Shown here: one piece after another, positions 33,310 to 42,411 of the stretch
Position numbering within the stretch: the first letter of the stretch is position 1
Layout of the letters: each line of letters starts with the position of its first letter
Source of the DNA: Brevibacillus antibioticus
Lineage (GTDB): Bacteria > Bacillota > Bacilli > Brevibacillales > Brevibacillaceae
Assembly: GCF_005217615.1 (NCBI RefSeq)
Contig: NZ_SZNK01000001.1
Span: 1,693,501 to 1,757,500, forward strand
Direction: 5' to 3'
DNA: 64,000 nucleotides
Position numbers and translations under genes: made by a program
Notes under the pieces: model-generated
The model's database searches: none
What the model was told of the DNA's origin: nothing
The model's input: only the letters and a program-made list of their open reading frames with translations

Positions 33310-35931
33310 ATGAAGGCAAACATGGTTTATTATGATTATTTAAATGAAAACTCGAAATATTTCACTCCTAACAAACCAAGCGTTTCTGAGAGAGAATTTC
33401 ATGTGACAAATTTATCAGATGATTGTGTAGTTACCAGGGAAGAAAATTCTGTTTGGAAAATGTACAAGTTTAAAGAACGATCCTTGCAAGCTCAAGGGTG
33501 GAAAATTCATATTAGTGCAACACTTGATAATGCAGAACAGATTTTACAGAAGGTCAGTCATATTTTGGTTGAACGTAAAGTCCATTTCAAACATCTTGCA
33601 AGCGAATGGGATTATTTTACTACAAACTCAAAGATCGCAAATAGAGCAAGTTCGGGAAAGTTTATTACGATCTATCCTCCTAGTGACGATGATTTTTTAC
33701 ATTTATTAGATCTACTATATGCTGCACTTCATTCTTTTGAGAATGGTCCATACATTTTGAGTGACAAGTGTTGGAAAAACAGTAATGTTTACTATAGGTA
33801 TGGTGGATTTGCAATGATGTTCAACGAACAAGGCGAATTGTGCATAAAAGATGAGAATGGTGAATTGCTTGTAGACGAGAGAGTTCCTTACTATCAAGTA
33901 CCTTCTTTTGTTCAAGAATTTGATCAGTATTTAGATTCTTTAAATACCACATCTATTGAGGATAAAGTAGAAAATAATAAATTTGAAGAATACGAATTTC
34001 AAAGTGTACTTCGCTTTACGAATGGTGGAGGAATCTATGTGTCAGAAAGGAAGAAAGATAAAAAGAAAGTCATTATTAAAGAAGCAAGGCCAAAATCAGG
34101 ATTGGATGGTCAAAAAGTTGATGCATTAGAAAGACAAAAAATCGAACTGGATGCTTTATCAAAGCTATCGAAAGTAGATGGAATTGTAAATATACTAGAT
34201 TACTTTACACATTGGAAACATAGTTTTCTTGTGGAAGAGTATGTGGATGGAATGGACTTAGATTCCTGGATTGTAGCGAACTACCCTTTTATTACTAATG
34301 GTGATATCAAAGTCTATAAGAACAAAATACATAATATTCTTACTAAATTGGTGTCTATTGTTGAAGAAATGCATAAAAATGGTGTAGGAATGGGAGATTT
34401 ACAACCAGTAAATATCATCATATCCGAAGATTTAAACGTGACTTTGATTGACTTTGAAACAGCACGACCTAAGGATTCTGAAGGAAAGCCTACACTGCAA
34501 ACATACGGATTCTCTCATCCACGTAATAAAAATAACGGAGAGAGGGATTGGTATGCAATAAAGAAAATCCTACGACATTGCTTATTGCCAATTGGACCAA
34601 TCGAGGATATTGATCCTGATATGTATGATTATCAAGATCAATGGATTGAAAAAGTTTATGGAGAGGATTTTGTACCATTTGTAAAAATGATAAGGGAAAA
34701 ATGTAATCAGCATTTATCATTTATAGGAGAAGAGGATAGGTCGCATGCCATAAATAAAAATGCGTTGAAAATGGATATTCCCTCCATTATAGAAGGTCTC
34801 AGAAATGGTATTGAGAAAAATTTTGTTCCTAGCGAAAAGTTAATTCATGGTGATGTCAGGCAATATGAAAGCAAAGCTGGGAAATACAATGTACAAAATG
34901 GAGGCACTGGAGCTGCGCTAGCATTTTGTAGATCTGGTACTGTGAGTGGTAATATACACCATTGGATTGAAAATGAATTAATGAGAAACATCGATTCTAT
35001 TGAACAAGGTGGATTATTAACAGGTAAAGCAGGCGTAGCGACAACATTATATGAAATCGGTTATAAAAAAGAAGCAATAAACATCTTTGCAAACACGAAT
35101 CTTAATTCTTCTGATATATCATTAAGGTCAGGATTGTCAGGTATAGGACTTGGGTTCATTAGTCTTTATTTAGAAGAAAAAGATGAACGTGTTCTGGAAA
35201 AAGCAATATTTGTAGCTAGTATCATTGATACTTTTATGAGCGAGAAGAAAGAGCTAAAAGTTCAGGATTGGGCCGGGATTCCAATCGGTATAATGGAAGG
35301 TTGGTCTGGAGTCTCGTTGTTTTACTCAGCTTTGTATGCAGTCACCAAAAGGGAAAATTATTACTTGAAATCTATCGAATGTATTGATAAAGATTTAGAA
35401 AAAACCAAAGAAGACAAAAGCACATTGCAAACGATTGATGATTCCAATCGTTTATTACCTTACCTTTCAGGGGGATCGATAGGTATAGGAATAGCAATCG
35501 TATACCTAAATCATGTTAGTGATAAAAAACGTTACCAAAGAGAATTGAGCTTAATTACTAATTTATATCGTGTTAGATGTAGCGTAAGCGGGGGGCTTTT
35601 CGATGGCGCTGGAAGCTTTTTGATAATACCGCCTCTACTAGGAAAAAGTGATTCTGCGTATACAAACAAAAAAGATGGTGTAATAGAATTGTTACGTTTA
35701 TTTTTAATTCCTAAGGAAAATCATATTTTATTTCCAGGGCAGTTTTGTTATCGTTTGTCTGATGACTTTCAAACAGGGAGCTCTGGTATTATACTAGCTT
35801 TAGAGGGGATATTGAAAGATAACCCATTATATTGGCTTCCATTAATAAATATCGATGATTTTTATAAAAATACAAAATATAGCCACGATGTAGGATGTGT
35901 AAATGCTGCCCCAACTACAATAAAGCAATGA
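33310..35931 (+). CDS. Class III lanthionine synthetase LanKC
   Basis: The 873-aa protein from ATG 33310 (AGGAGGAG upstream; an earlier GTG/TTG frame extension lacks support) dehydrates Ser by phosphorylation and elimination and then cyclises. Order: an N-terminal lyase-like region (about 1-225); a kinase domain with a Gly loop NGGGIYVSE (238-246), Lys257 in VIIKEA, the catalytic loop GDLQPVNII (Asp363) and metal-binding Asp381 in IDFETA; and a LanC-like cyclase from about 530 with repeated GxxG helices (NGGTGAALAF, LLTGKAGVAT, GWSGVSLFYSAL). The Cys-Cys-His zinc ligands of class I, II and IV cyclases are absent, which marks class III. The codon make-up is strongly AT-rich, unlike the flanks. 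Confidence 0.9.
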   Translation: MKANMVYYDYLNENSKYFTPNKPSVSEREFHVTNLSDDCVVTREENSVWKMYKFKERSLQAQGWKIHISATLDNAEQILQKVSHILVERKVHFKHLASEWDYFTTNSKIANRASSGKFITIYPPSDDDFLHLLDLLYAALHSFENGPYILSDKCWKNSNVYYRYGGFAMMFNEQGELCIKDENGELLVDERVPYYQVPSFVQEFDQYLDSLNTTSIEDKVENNKFEEYEFQSVLRFTNGGGIYVSERKKDKKKVIIKEARPKSGLDGQKVDALERQKIELDALSKLSKVDGIVNILDYFTHWKHSFLVEEYVDGMDLDSWIVANYPFITNGDIKVYKNKIHNILTKLVSIVEEMHKNGVGMGDLQPVNIIISEDLNVTLIDFETARPKDSEGKPTLQTYGFSHPRNKNNGERDWYAIKKILRHCLLPIGPIEDIDPDMYDYQDQWIEKVYGEDFVPFVKMIREKCNQHLSFIGEEDRSHAINKNALKMDIPSIIEGLRNGIEKNFVPSEKLIHGDVRQYESKAGKYNVQNGGTGAALAFCRSGTVSGNIHHWIENELMRNIDSIEQGGLLTGKAGVATTLYEIGYKKEAINIFANTNLNSSDISLRSGLSGIGLGFISLYLEEKDERVLEKAIFVASIIDTFMSEKKELKVQDWAGIPIGIMEGWSGVSLFYSALYAVTKRENYYLKSIECIDKDLEKTKEDKSTLQTIDDSNRLLPYLSGGSIGIGIAIVYLNHVSDKKRYQRELSLITNLYRVRCSVSGGLFDGAGSFLIIPPLLGKSDSAYTNKKDGVIELLRLFLIPKENHILFPGQFCYRLSDDFQTGSSGIILALEGILKDNPLYWLPLINIDDFYKNTKYSHDVGCVNAAPTTIKQ

Positions 35932-36089
35932 GGCGTAGAGCAGTGATTGGCTTTGTTCCATAATTGTATAAGGGTACCAAATGGACAGTGCTACCTTATG
36001 GTTGGTTGCTGTCGTTTTTTGTTTGCGAAAGAGAAACAGGTTGTTTAGATCCTGCATCATATCCAATGTGCAGAAAGGAGAGATACGAC

Positions 36090-36398
36090 TTGCAAGAACT
36101 AACCTCAACAGAACTGATCCAATACCTGCAAGAAAAGGGGTCGGTCGCTCTTTTTGTCTATACACCAATGTGTGGGACCTGCAAGCTCGCAGCACGAATG
36201 CTCGGCATCATGGAAGAAACATTCCCTACCGTTCATCTGTACCAGATCAATATTAATACGGCACCTGCATTGGCAGAACAATGGCAAGTGACCAGCGTAC
36301 CCGCCTTACTTATTTTTCACAGACATGAATTGTTGGACCGCCATTATGCCATCCAGTCCGTTGGATTTTTATACGATGTACTGAAACCTCTGGCCTAG
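36090..36398 (+). CDS. Thioredoxin-like protein
   Basis: The 102-aa thioredoxin-fold protein has the redox motif CGTC in VYTPMCGTCKLAARML and the cis-Pro loop TSVPALLIF. TTG 36090 is the best start, with AAAGGAG 10 bases upstream. An ATG at 36066 would include that SD. The family in Bacillales (YusE/YdbP-like) includes general thiol reductases. It lies 160 bases after the LanKC gene without a clear terminator between. A link with peptide maturation is possible but unproven, and it may simply be the host gene at the edge of an insertion. Confidence 0.85.
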   Translation: MQELTSTELIQYLQEKGSVALFVYTPMCGTCKLAARMLGIMEETFPTVHLYQININTAPALAEQWQVTSVPALLIFHRHELLDRHYAIQSVGFLYDVLKPLA

Positions 36399-36462
36399 AC
36401 ATACACCTATTTCTTTCGCCATGAATATGACTAAGAGAGAAGAAATGCGAAGGAGGAGGCGT

Positions 36463-37746
36463 ATGCAAATCCACGTGGTGGAAGAAGGACAAACCTTAGC
36501 GAGCATCGCCGAGACGTACGGTACGACGCCGGAAGCGATCAACAAGGCGAATGAATTGCCAGATCCCAATAAGCTGGCAACCGGACAGGCGATGGTGATC
36601 CCGATTGTAGGAAGCTACCATTGGGTCAAACAAGGGGATACGTTGTATACCATCGGTCAGCGTAACCAGATCAGCGCAGCAGAGCTTGCTCGCGTCAATG
36701 GGATTTCTCCCTATAAACCGCTACAAGTCGGGCAAAAGCTATATATCCCGCCTCGTCCTAGACGAGCGGCTGATTTCAATGCGTATGTGGAACCGCGGCG
36801 GACTGTCCCACCAGCGCTGGAAGCGGATGTGCGGACGGCTGCCCCTCATCTTACGTATTTGGCACCGTTCAGCTTTCGCATCAACCGGGATGGAACCCTC
36901 CAACGACCAAATCTGAGCAATTTTCCAGCAATCGCAAAAGAAAACCAAGCCCTCCTTATGATGGTCGTGACGAATCTGGAAAAGGGTCAGTTCAGTACGG
37001 AATTGGGCGCACTCATCTTGAACGATCAAGAACTCCAGAACAAATTGTTGGATAATATACTCGCGACCGCCCATGAGCTGGGAATGGGGGATATCCATTT
37101 TGATCTGGAAGCCTTGCCTACAACAGGTGCAGAAGCGTACGCGAACTTCTTGCGAAAAGCAAGGGGACGTATACATGCGGCGGGGTTGATGATGTCTGTT
37201 GCGCTCGCCCCGAAGACGAGTGCCGTGCAAGCGGGGAAATGGTATTCTGCCCATGATTACAAGGCGATAGGAGCGCTTGCCGATTTTGTTGTGATCATGA
37301 CGTATGAATGGGGCTATAGTGGAGGTCCTCCGATGGCAGTTTCTCCGATCGGACCTGTGCGGCGTGTCTTGCAGTACGCCATTACGGAAATACCAGCCGA
37401 GAAAATTTTGATGGGCCAAAATCTGTACGGATACGACTGGACCTTACCGTACGAGCGAGGAACGACAGCGAAAGCTCTGAGTCCGCAAGCGGCAATTGCT
37501 TTGGCAGCACAGCATAATGCAGTGATTCGGTATGACTATCGCGCGCAGGCTCCGTTTTTTACGTACACGGATGATCAAGGCAAGCAACACCAGGTGTGGT
37601 TTGAGGATGCGCGGTCGATCCAAGCCAAGTTCAATCTGGTTAAACAGCTTGGCTTAAGAGGCGTCAGCTACTGGAAACTCGGTTTGCCATTTCCGCAAAA
37701 TTGGTTGTTGATCGAGGGGAACTTTCGCGTCCGTAAGCGTGCATAG
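36463..37746 (+). CDS. LysM-GH18 glycosidase, spore cortex type (YaaH-like)
   Basis: The 427-aa protein from ATG 36463 (AAGGAGGAGG upstream) has two LysM repeats at residues 1-95 (IHVVEEGQTLASIAETYGTT and HWVKQGDTLYTIGQRNQISA) and a GH18 barrel. The catalytic DxxDxE is DIHFDLE in GMGDIHFDLEALPTTGAEAY, and the closing Trp region is LRGVSYWKLGLPFPQ. There is no signal peptide, as expected for YaaH/SleL, which are placed in the spore coat by the mother cell and cut cortex peptidoglycan at germination. A terminator follows directly. Confidence 0.9.
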   Translation: MQIHVVEEGQTLASIAETYGTTPEAINKANELPDPNKLATGQAMVIPIVGSYHWVKQGDTLYTIGQRNQISAAELARVNGISPYKPLQVGQKLYIPPRPRRAADFNAYVEPRRTVPPALEADVRTAAPHLTYLAPFSFRINRDGTLQRPNLSNFPAIAKENQALLMMVVTNLEKGQFSTELGALILNDQELQNKLLDNILATAHELGMGDIHFDLEALPTTGAEAYANFLRKARGRIHAAGLMMSVALAPKTSAVQAGKWYSAHDYKAIGALADFVVIMTYEWGYSGGPPMAVSPIGPVRRVLQYAITEIPAEKILMGQNLYGYDWTLPYERGTTAKALSPQAAIALAAQHNAVIRYDYRAQAPFFTYTDDQGKQHQVWFEDARSIQAKFNLVKQLGLRGVSYWKLGLPFPQNWLLIEGNFRVRKRA

Positions 37747-37752
37747 TCATCT

Positions 37753-37788
37753 GGCGTACATTCCATCACGGGTTGTACGCCTTTTTTT
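37753..37788 (+). terminator. Intrinsic terminator
   Basis: GGCGTACA and TGTACGCC pair, with seven T following; it closes the LysM-GH18 gene. Confidence 0.9.
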
Positions 37789-37842
37789 CGAATGAAAAAT
37801 CATGGTATGATGAAGATGACAGGAAGGAAAAGGGGAGAAATC

Positions 37843-38070
37843 ATGGGAGAATGCAAATTGGATCACAGCCATGAGGACGTACTCAAAAAACTGGCAGAAC
37901 AAGCTCCACATCTATCGGAGTTGCGTGTGAGTCAATTCAAAAATCAGTTGAATGGCGAACTCAGCCAAGAGCGTCTAAACGAGCTGTTTCATTTATTGAA
38001 AAAGTATGATCTGGCTAGCCCAGAGGAGCGCCAAGAGCGCGAAAAACAAATGGATCGCTTGTTCGGCTAA
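37843..38070 (+). CDS. Small hypothetical protein
   Basis: A 75-aa protein from ATG 37843 (AGGGGAGA upstream). It is highly charged and helical (LDHSHEDVLKKLAEQAPHLS, then LNELFHLLKKYDLASPEERQ), with no Cys beyond residue 4, no signal and no membrane segment. It looks like one helical bundle of a Bacillales-specific family that I cannot name. It is followed, 82 bases later, by alaX. Confidence 0.75.
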   Translation: MGECKLDHSHEDVLKKLAEQAPHLSELRVSQFKNQLNGELSQERLNELFHLLKKYDLASPEERQEREKQMDRLFG

Positions 38071-38152
38071 GACTAATACATACTTTGTTTCGTTTTGCCC
38101 CCTAGTGGGAGAATCAGGCTGGAACCGTGGTTCCATGCGGCGAGGAGTAACG

Positions 38153-39364
38153 ATGGAAGACAGACTCTATTATCAGGATGCCTATACAAGAACGTTTTCT
38201 GCCCAAGTGACAAGGGCTGGTGTCGAGCAAGATGGGACACCTTACGTGGTACTGAATCAAACGGCTTTTTACCCTACTGGAGGCGGACAGCCTTCCGATC
38301 TGGGCGTATTGGAAGAGATTCGTGTAGTTGATGTGGAAGAGGTAGATGGCGAAATTCGTCACCGACTGGAAGCTCCCTTGTCTGAAACCATAGCCGAAGT
38401 AACATGTCACATTGATTGGGACCGCCGCTTCGATCACATGCAGCAGCATGCTGGTCAACACATTTTATCTGCGTCCTTCCTGGAAGTCGTGCAGGCGGAG
38501 ACCGTTGCCTTTCACTTGGGCAAAGAACGTGTCACCATTGATGTACGACTAGATGATTTGACAACAGATGTATGGGAGAAGGTAGAAAAGCGAGCGAATC
38601 AGATTGTTCTGGAAAACCACCCCATCCTTGCGCGGTTCGTTGATGACGAGGAATTGGCAACGCTGCCTTTGAAAAAACAGCCGACCGTTACTGAAAATAT
38701 TCGCGTCGTGATGATACCTGAGTTTGATTACAACCCATGCGGAGGAACTCATCCAGCGCGTACAGGCGAAGTCGGGATGATCAAGATCTTGGGCTGGGAG
38801 CGACACCGCGGAAACATTCGTCTGGAATTCATCTGTGGCTGGCGAGCTTTGCGGGACTACAACCAAAAGCAAGCTGTTGTTCGGGATACGGCGAAGCTGC
38901 TCGCTACCAATGAAGGGGAACTGATCGCACAGACGGAACGCCTCCTTGCTGAGCGCGACGCTTTGAAGGCAAAATTGGCAGAAGTGGATAAGCAGCTATT
39001 AGAAGTGGAAGTAAACCAACAACTATCTGCTGCTAGCCAACTCGGTCCTTCTCGCCTCATTATGCGTACCTTCACGGACAAAACGATTCAGCAGCTTCAA
39101 CAGTTCGCACAGCTGGCTACTGCTCTGGCGCCAGATGCGATTTGCCTTTTGGCTGCTACTACCGAGGACAAAATGCAAGTCGTGTTTGCTCGTGGGCAAG
39201 AAGTCAACGTAGCCATCAATCAAGTGTTGAAAGAAACCTTGCCAGTCATAAATGGAAAAGGTGGGGGAAATCCTGCGATGGCACAGGGTGGCGGTCAGAC
39301 AGTAGTGAATGCAGAAGAAGTATTGCTGCATGCTCGCAAACTGCTGGAAACCTCACTCATGTAA
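38153..39364 (+). CDS. Alanyl-tRNA editing protein, AlaX-L type
   Basis: The 403-aa free-standing editing factor removes Ser or Gly mistakenly attached to tRNA-Ala. ATG 38153 has CGAGGAGT upstream. Zinc ligands: HxxxH in MQQHAGQHILSA and Cys/His in NPCGGTHPARTGEVG. A coiled-coil of about 60 residues (TNEGELIAQTERLLAERDAL) and a C-terminal DHHA1 domain ending in GKGGGNPAMAQGGG complete the long AlaX form, which matches the alanyl-tRNA synthetase C-terminus without its aminoacylation core. Confidence 0.92.
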   Translation: MEDRLYYQDAYTRTFSAQVTRAGVEQDGTPYVVLNQTAFYPTGGGQPSDLGVLEEIRVVDVEEVDGEIRHRLEAPLSETIAEVTCHIDWDRRFDHMQQHAGQHILSASFLEVVQAETVAFHLGKERVTIDVRLDDLTTDVWEKVEKRANQIVLENHPILARFVDDEELATLPLKKQPTVTENIRVVMIPEFDYNPCGGTHPARTGEVGMIKILGWERHRGNIRLEFICGWRALRDYNQKQAVVRDTAKLLATNEGELIAQTERLLAERDALKAKLAEVDKQLLEVEVNQQLSAASQLGPSRLIMRTFTDKTIQQLQQFAQLATALAPDAICLLAATTEDKMQVVFARGQEVNVAINQVLKETLPVINGKGGGNPAMAQGGGQTVVNAEEVLLHARKLLETSLM

Positions 39365-39397
39365 ATACATTGATTCAACAAAAGGAGGATACCCGAA

Positions 39398-39781
39398 ATG
39401 AACTGGAATCCGGGAGATATCGTTCGCGTTGCGCAGCGAACAGGTGAATATATTGCAGAAGTATTGGAAATCCACGAATCAAAGCTGCTGGTAAAGGTGT
39501 TGGCTGTTACCAAATACCCAACGCAAGGTGATTTGCATTCTTCCTACGAAGTAGATGTGCCGCTGTTTCACCAGCGTCCAGCACTGTCTTACTTGGAAAA
39601 ATTCATGACGCCTGTCCAAGGGGTCATTCGCTATAACGGTGCGATTCCAGACTACAAGGAATCTGTCCGACAAGCGATGGAAAGAGAAATGGAAAAGCTT
39701 GCGAAAATGGCAGCTTGGGCAGAGCGCTGTCTCGTTGAGCTGGAAAAGATGCATAAGGAAGCCTTTACAAACACGAAATAG
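39398..39781 (+). CDS. kapB: Kinase-associated protein B (KapB)
   Basis: The 127-aa protein matches B. subtilis KapB over its whole length: NWNPGDIVRVAQRTGEYIAE, VKVLAVTKYPTQGDLHSSYE, VDVPLFHQRPALS and IPDYKESVRQAMEREMEKL. In B. subtilis KapB is a lipoprotein linked to the KinB sporulation kinase; here there is no lipobox, so the lipoprotein label may not hold. AAAGGAGGA precedes ATG 39398, and the gene follows alaX after 33 bases. Confidence 0.82.
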   Translation: MNWNPGDIVRVAQRTGEYIAEVLEIHESKLLVKVLAVTKYPTQGDLHSSYEVDVPLFHQRPALSYLEKFMTPVQGVIRYNGAIPDYKESVRQAMEREMEKLAKMAAWAERCLVELEKMHKEAFTNTK

Positions 39782-39832
39782 AGTGGTACTGTAGTACTCG
39801 AATGTACGACAATTGCATAGCTTTACTACCAA

Positions 39833-39918
39833 ACGGGGGCCAAGCAACGTTGGCTGAGATTGTGACGAGTGTGTTACTGACCGTTGAACCTGACCTGGGT
39901 CATGCCAGCGGAGGAAGA
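39833..39918 (+). promoter_or_regulatory. TPP riboswitch (THI box)
   Basis: The sequence contains GGGGGCC, GTTGGCTGAGA, ACCGTTGAACCTGACCTGGG and TCATGCCAGCGGAGGAAGA, all in the consensus order of a thiamine pyrophosphate aptamer. It heads the thiS-to-thiY operon and should switch it off when TPP is plentiful. Confidence 0.97.
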
Positions 39919-40000
39919 GGTATTTGGAATCAGTATCACGGTGTCGCAACCGAGCGGAACTATGCTTGTTTGCGTGCATACATGATAAGATCTCACTCAA

Positions 40001-40024
40001 CCATCCGAGGCGGATGGTTTTTTT
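40001..40024 (+). terminator. First terminator after TPP riboswitch
   Basis: CCATCCG and CGGATGG pair around AGG, followed by seven T. It is the likely off-state hairpin of the TPP switch. Confidence 0.88.
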
Positions 40025-40057
40025 ATGCCATTCGTCCGATGAGATGGAATGGGTATA

Positions 40058-40112
40058 CGGCTTCTTCTGTTTGTCTGAATCGACTCAGGCAGGCGGGAGA
40101 AGCCGTTTTTTT
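40058..40112 (+). terminator. Second terminator before thiS
   Basis: CGGCTTCT and AGAAGCCG pair across a long loop, with seven T following. Two terminators in series lie between one riboswitch and the operon. Confidence 0.8.
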
Positions 40113-40132
40113 CCAGTAGAAGGAGGTAATCC

Positions 40133-40336
40133 ATGATTGTTCAGCTGAATGGGAAAAAAGTAGAGTTGGCGGAAGAAATCACGACAGTGCGAGCCTTGCT
40201 TGCTTCTTATTCCCTGCAAGAGAAGATTGTCGTCGTAGAGCGAAATGGTGACATTATTGATCGCTCAGTATACGAACAAACACCGATTGCAGACGGAGAT
40301 CGCATAGAAATCGTTCATTTTGTCGGAGGAGGATGA
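40133..40336 (+). CDS. thiS: ThiS sulfur-carrier protein
   Basis: The 67-aa ubiquitin-like carrier ends in HFVGGG, the Gly-Gly tail that is adenylated and thiocarboxylated by ThiF to carry sulfur to the thiazole ring. AGGAGGT (40121-40127) precedes ATG 40133. No thiF or thiO is found in this operon, so they must be encoded elsewhere. Confidence 0.95.
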   Translation: MIVQLNGKKVELAEEITTVRALLASYSLQEKIVVVERNGDIIDRSVYEQTPIADGDRIEIVHFVGGG

Positions 40337-40341
40337 TCATC

Positions 40342-41115
40342 ATGATAGATACATTGAAAATTGGATCGTACGAGTTTCGCTCCCGCTTGCTTCTGGGTAC
40401 TGGTAAATTCGCTGACCTGGATACGCAAGGGAAAGCGGTAGAGGTGTCGGAAGCAGAAATTTTGACATTTGCGATTCGTCGCTTGAATTTGGAAAATCCG
40501 CAAGAACCGAACTTTTTGGAACAGCTCGATTTGAAAAAATTCACCCTGCTACCTAATACAGCAGGTGCCTATACAGCAGAAGAAGCAGTGCGCATTGCCC
40601 GTTTGGCTAAAGCATCTGGGCTGTGTGACATGATCAAGGTCGAGGTTATTGGAGATCCAAAAACACTTCTCCCTGACCCGATTGGCACGCTCGAGGCTTC
40701 GAAAATCTTGGTGGAAGAAGGCTTTATCGTACTGACCTACACCAATGACGACCCGATTCTTGCTAGACGTCTGCAAGAGGTTGGCGTACATGCGGTTATG
40801 CCAGGTGCGTCACCAATTGGTTCCGGGCAAGGGATTGTCAACGAAAACAACCTCCGCTTTATCATCGAGGATGCGAAAGTTCCGATTATTGTGGACGCAG
40901 GAATTGGCTCGCCAGCAGACTGCGCGAAAGCGATGGAGCTAGGTGCTGACGGCGTCTTGTTGAATACAGCAGTCGCCCTCGCTGACAATCCTGTCCTGAT
41001 GGCAGAAGCGATGAAGCTCGGGGTGGAAGCAGGGCGCAAAGGCTTCCTGGCAGGCCGTATCGCGAAAAAGCGTTACGCATCCGCAAGCAGCCCGAACGAA
41101 GGGATGATTGAGTAG
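40342..41115 (+). CDS. thiG: Thiazole synthase
   Basis: The 257-aa barrel enzyme joins 1-deoxy-D-xylulose 5-phosphate, dehydroglycine and ThiS-borne sulfur to form thiazole phosphate. It aligns with B. subtilis Thi[50 protein letters not shown] (with the Schiff-base Lys) and [21 protein letters not shown] 40342 is preferred because GGAGGAGG (40325-40332) is 9 bases upstream; ATG 40333 adjoins it. It overlaps the start of the next gene by 8 bases. Confidence 0.96.
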   Translation: MIDTLKIGSYEFRSRLLLGTGKFADLDTQGKAVEVSEAEILTFAIRRLNLENPQEPNFLEQLDLKKFTLLPNTAGAYTAEEAVRIARLAKASGLCDMIKVEVIGDPKTLLPDPIGTLEASKILVEEGFIVLTYTNDDPILARRLQEVGVHAVMPGASPIGSGQGIVNENNLRFIIEDAKVPIIVDAGIGSPADCAKAMELGADGVLLNTAVALADNPVLMAEAMKLGVEAGRKGFLAGRIAKKRYASASSPNEGMIE

Positions 41116-42403
41116 CGTGGATCGACTGACAGAAGCGATAGAATCGATTGTCAGCCGCAAAGAAGAGCTGTTCGCATTATTGGCAGAGCTCGTTTCTCAT
41201 CCGACTGTGAGTCCTCCCGCGCGAAACAGCGATGCTGCACAAGGAGTGATCGCTAACAGACTGCAAGCGATGGGATTTGAAGTGGATCGCTGGACGGTTT
41301 ATCCAGGAGACGACAATATCGTCGGTCGATTATCAGGGGATGCATCTAGGCGGGCAAACAGCTTGATTATCAACGGCCACATCGATGTGGCTGAAGTTGG
41401 TAATGACTCGGGATGGACCTATCCACCTTTTGCTCTGACACATGGAAAGGATGGTCGCCTGTATGGCCGTGGAGTTGCGGATATGAAAGGCGGACTCGCA
41501 GCGAGCTTGTTTGCGATCCAAATGCTGCGCGAACATTGTATCGAGCTCCAAGGCGATCTGCTCTTTCAATCCGTCATCGGAGAAGAAGCGGGTGAAGCGG
41601 GGACATTAGTCGCTATCGAGCGTGGCTATCAGGCTGACTACGCCGTTGTAGTGGACACGAGCAATCTGCAAATGCAAGGACAGGGCGGGGTCATTACAGG
41701 CTGGATCACGATTGAGAGTCCGACGACGCTGCATGACGGAATGCGCGCACAGACGATTCATGCAGGTGGACGTGTCCGGGGAGCTTCTGCCATTGAAAAA
41801 ATGACGAAGGTGATCAACGCACTACAGGAGCTGGAGCGGGATTGGGCTGTCATGAAGTCCTATCCCGGCTTTCCGGCAGGCAGCAATACGATCAATCCCG
41901 CAGTTATCGAGGGTGGTCGTCACGCAGCTTTTATCGCAGATCGTTGCGCTCTATGGATTACCGTTCATTTTTATCCGAATGAATCCTACGAAGAGATCAT
42001 CCGCGAGATCGAGGATCACGTCGGACGTGCAGCAGCAGCTGATCTTTGGCTGAGAGACAATCCTCCAACATTCCGATGGGGCGGACGTTCGATGATCGAG
42101 GAGCGCGGGGAAATCTTCCCTTCACTGGAGTTGGATACGAAACATCCGGGGTTGGCAACGCTGCAATCCGCATATGAAAGTCACATGCATCAAGCGCCTG
42201 TCGTTAATATGTCGCCTACGGTGACGGATGTAGGCTGGTTTGCGCATGCAGGCATTCCGGCTGTCCTATTCGGGCCTGGTGAGCTCACGCATGCTCATGC
42301 CGTCGATGAATCCATTGATCCTGACCAGCTTGTTCATTTTGCCCAGATCATGGCCCGATTTATTGCCACCTGGTGCAATACCTCGAAGGAAGCGAAGGAG
42401 TGA
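41108..42403 (+). CDS. ylmB: Formylaminopyrimidine deformylase, M20 family (YlmB-like)
   Basis: The 431-aa ArgE/DapE-type amidohydrolase carries [16 protein letters not shown] (metal His-x-Asp), [17 protein letters not shown] (bridging Asp), [12 protein letters not shown] (Glu-Glu) and a late His in [18 protein letters not shown] 41108 overlaps thiG by 8 bases and has GAAGGGA upstream. In Bacillus, YlmB removes the formyl group from N-formyl-aminomethyl-pyrimidine, a thiamine breakdown product, before TenA. The order ylmB-tenA-thiZXY here supports this function over a general peptidase. Confidence 0.9.
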   Translation: MSSVDRLTEAIESIVSRKEELFALLAELVSHPTVSPPARNSDAAQGVIANRLQAMGFEVDRWTVYPGDDNIVGRLSGDASRRANSLIINGHIDVAEVGNDSGWTYPPFALTHGKDGRLYGRGVADMKGGLAASLFAIQMLREHCIELQGDLLFQSVIGEEAGEAGTLVAIERGYQADYAVVVDTSNLQMQGQGGVITGWITIESPTTLHDGMRAQTIHAGGRVRGASAIEKMTKVINALQELERDWAVMKSYPGFPAGSNTINPAVIEGGRHAAFIADRCALWITVHFYPNESYEEIIREIEDHVGRAAAADLWLRDNPPTFRWGGRSMIEERGEIFPSLELDTKHPGLATLQSAYESHMHQAPVVNMSPTVTDVGWFAHAGIPAVLFGPGELTHAHAVDESIDPDQLVHFAQIMARFIATWCNTSKEAKE

Positions 42404-42411
42404 GCAAAAGC

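Noticed and set aside
41108-42403. General ArgE/DapE deacylase or succinyl-diaminopimelate desuccinylase
   Set aside because: Position between thiG and tenA in a TPP-controlled salvage operon makes the YlmB function far more likely.
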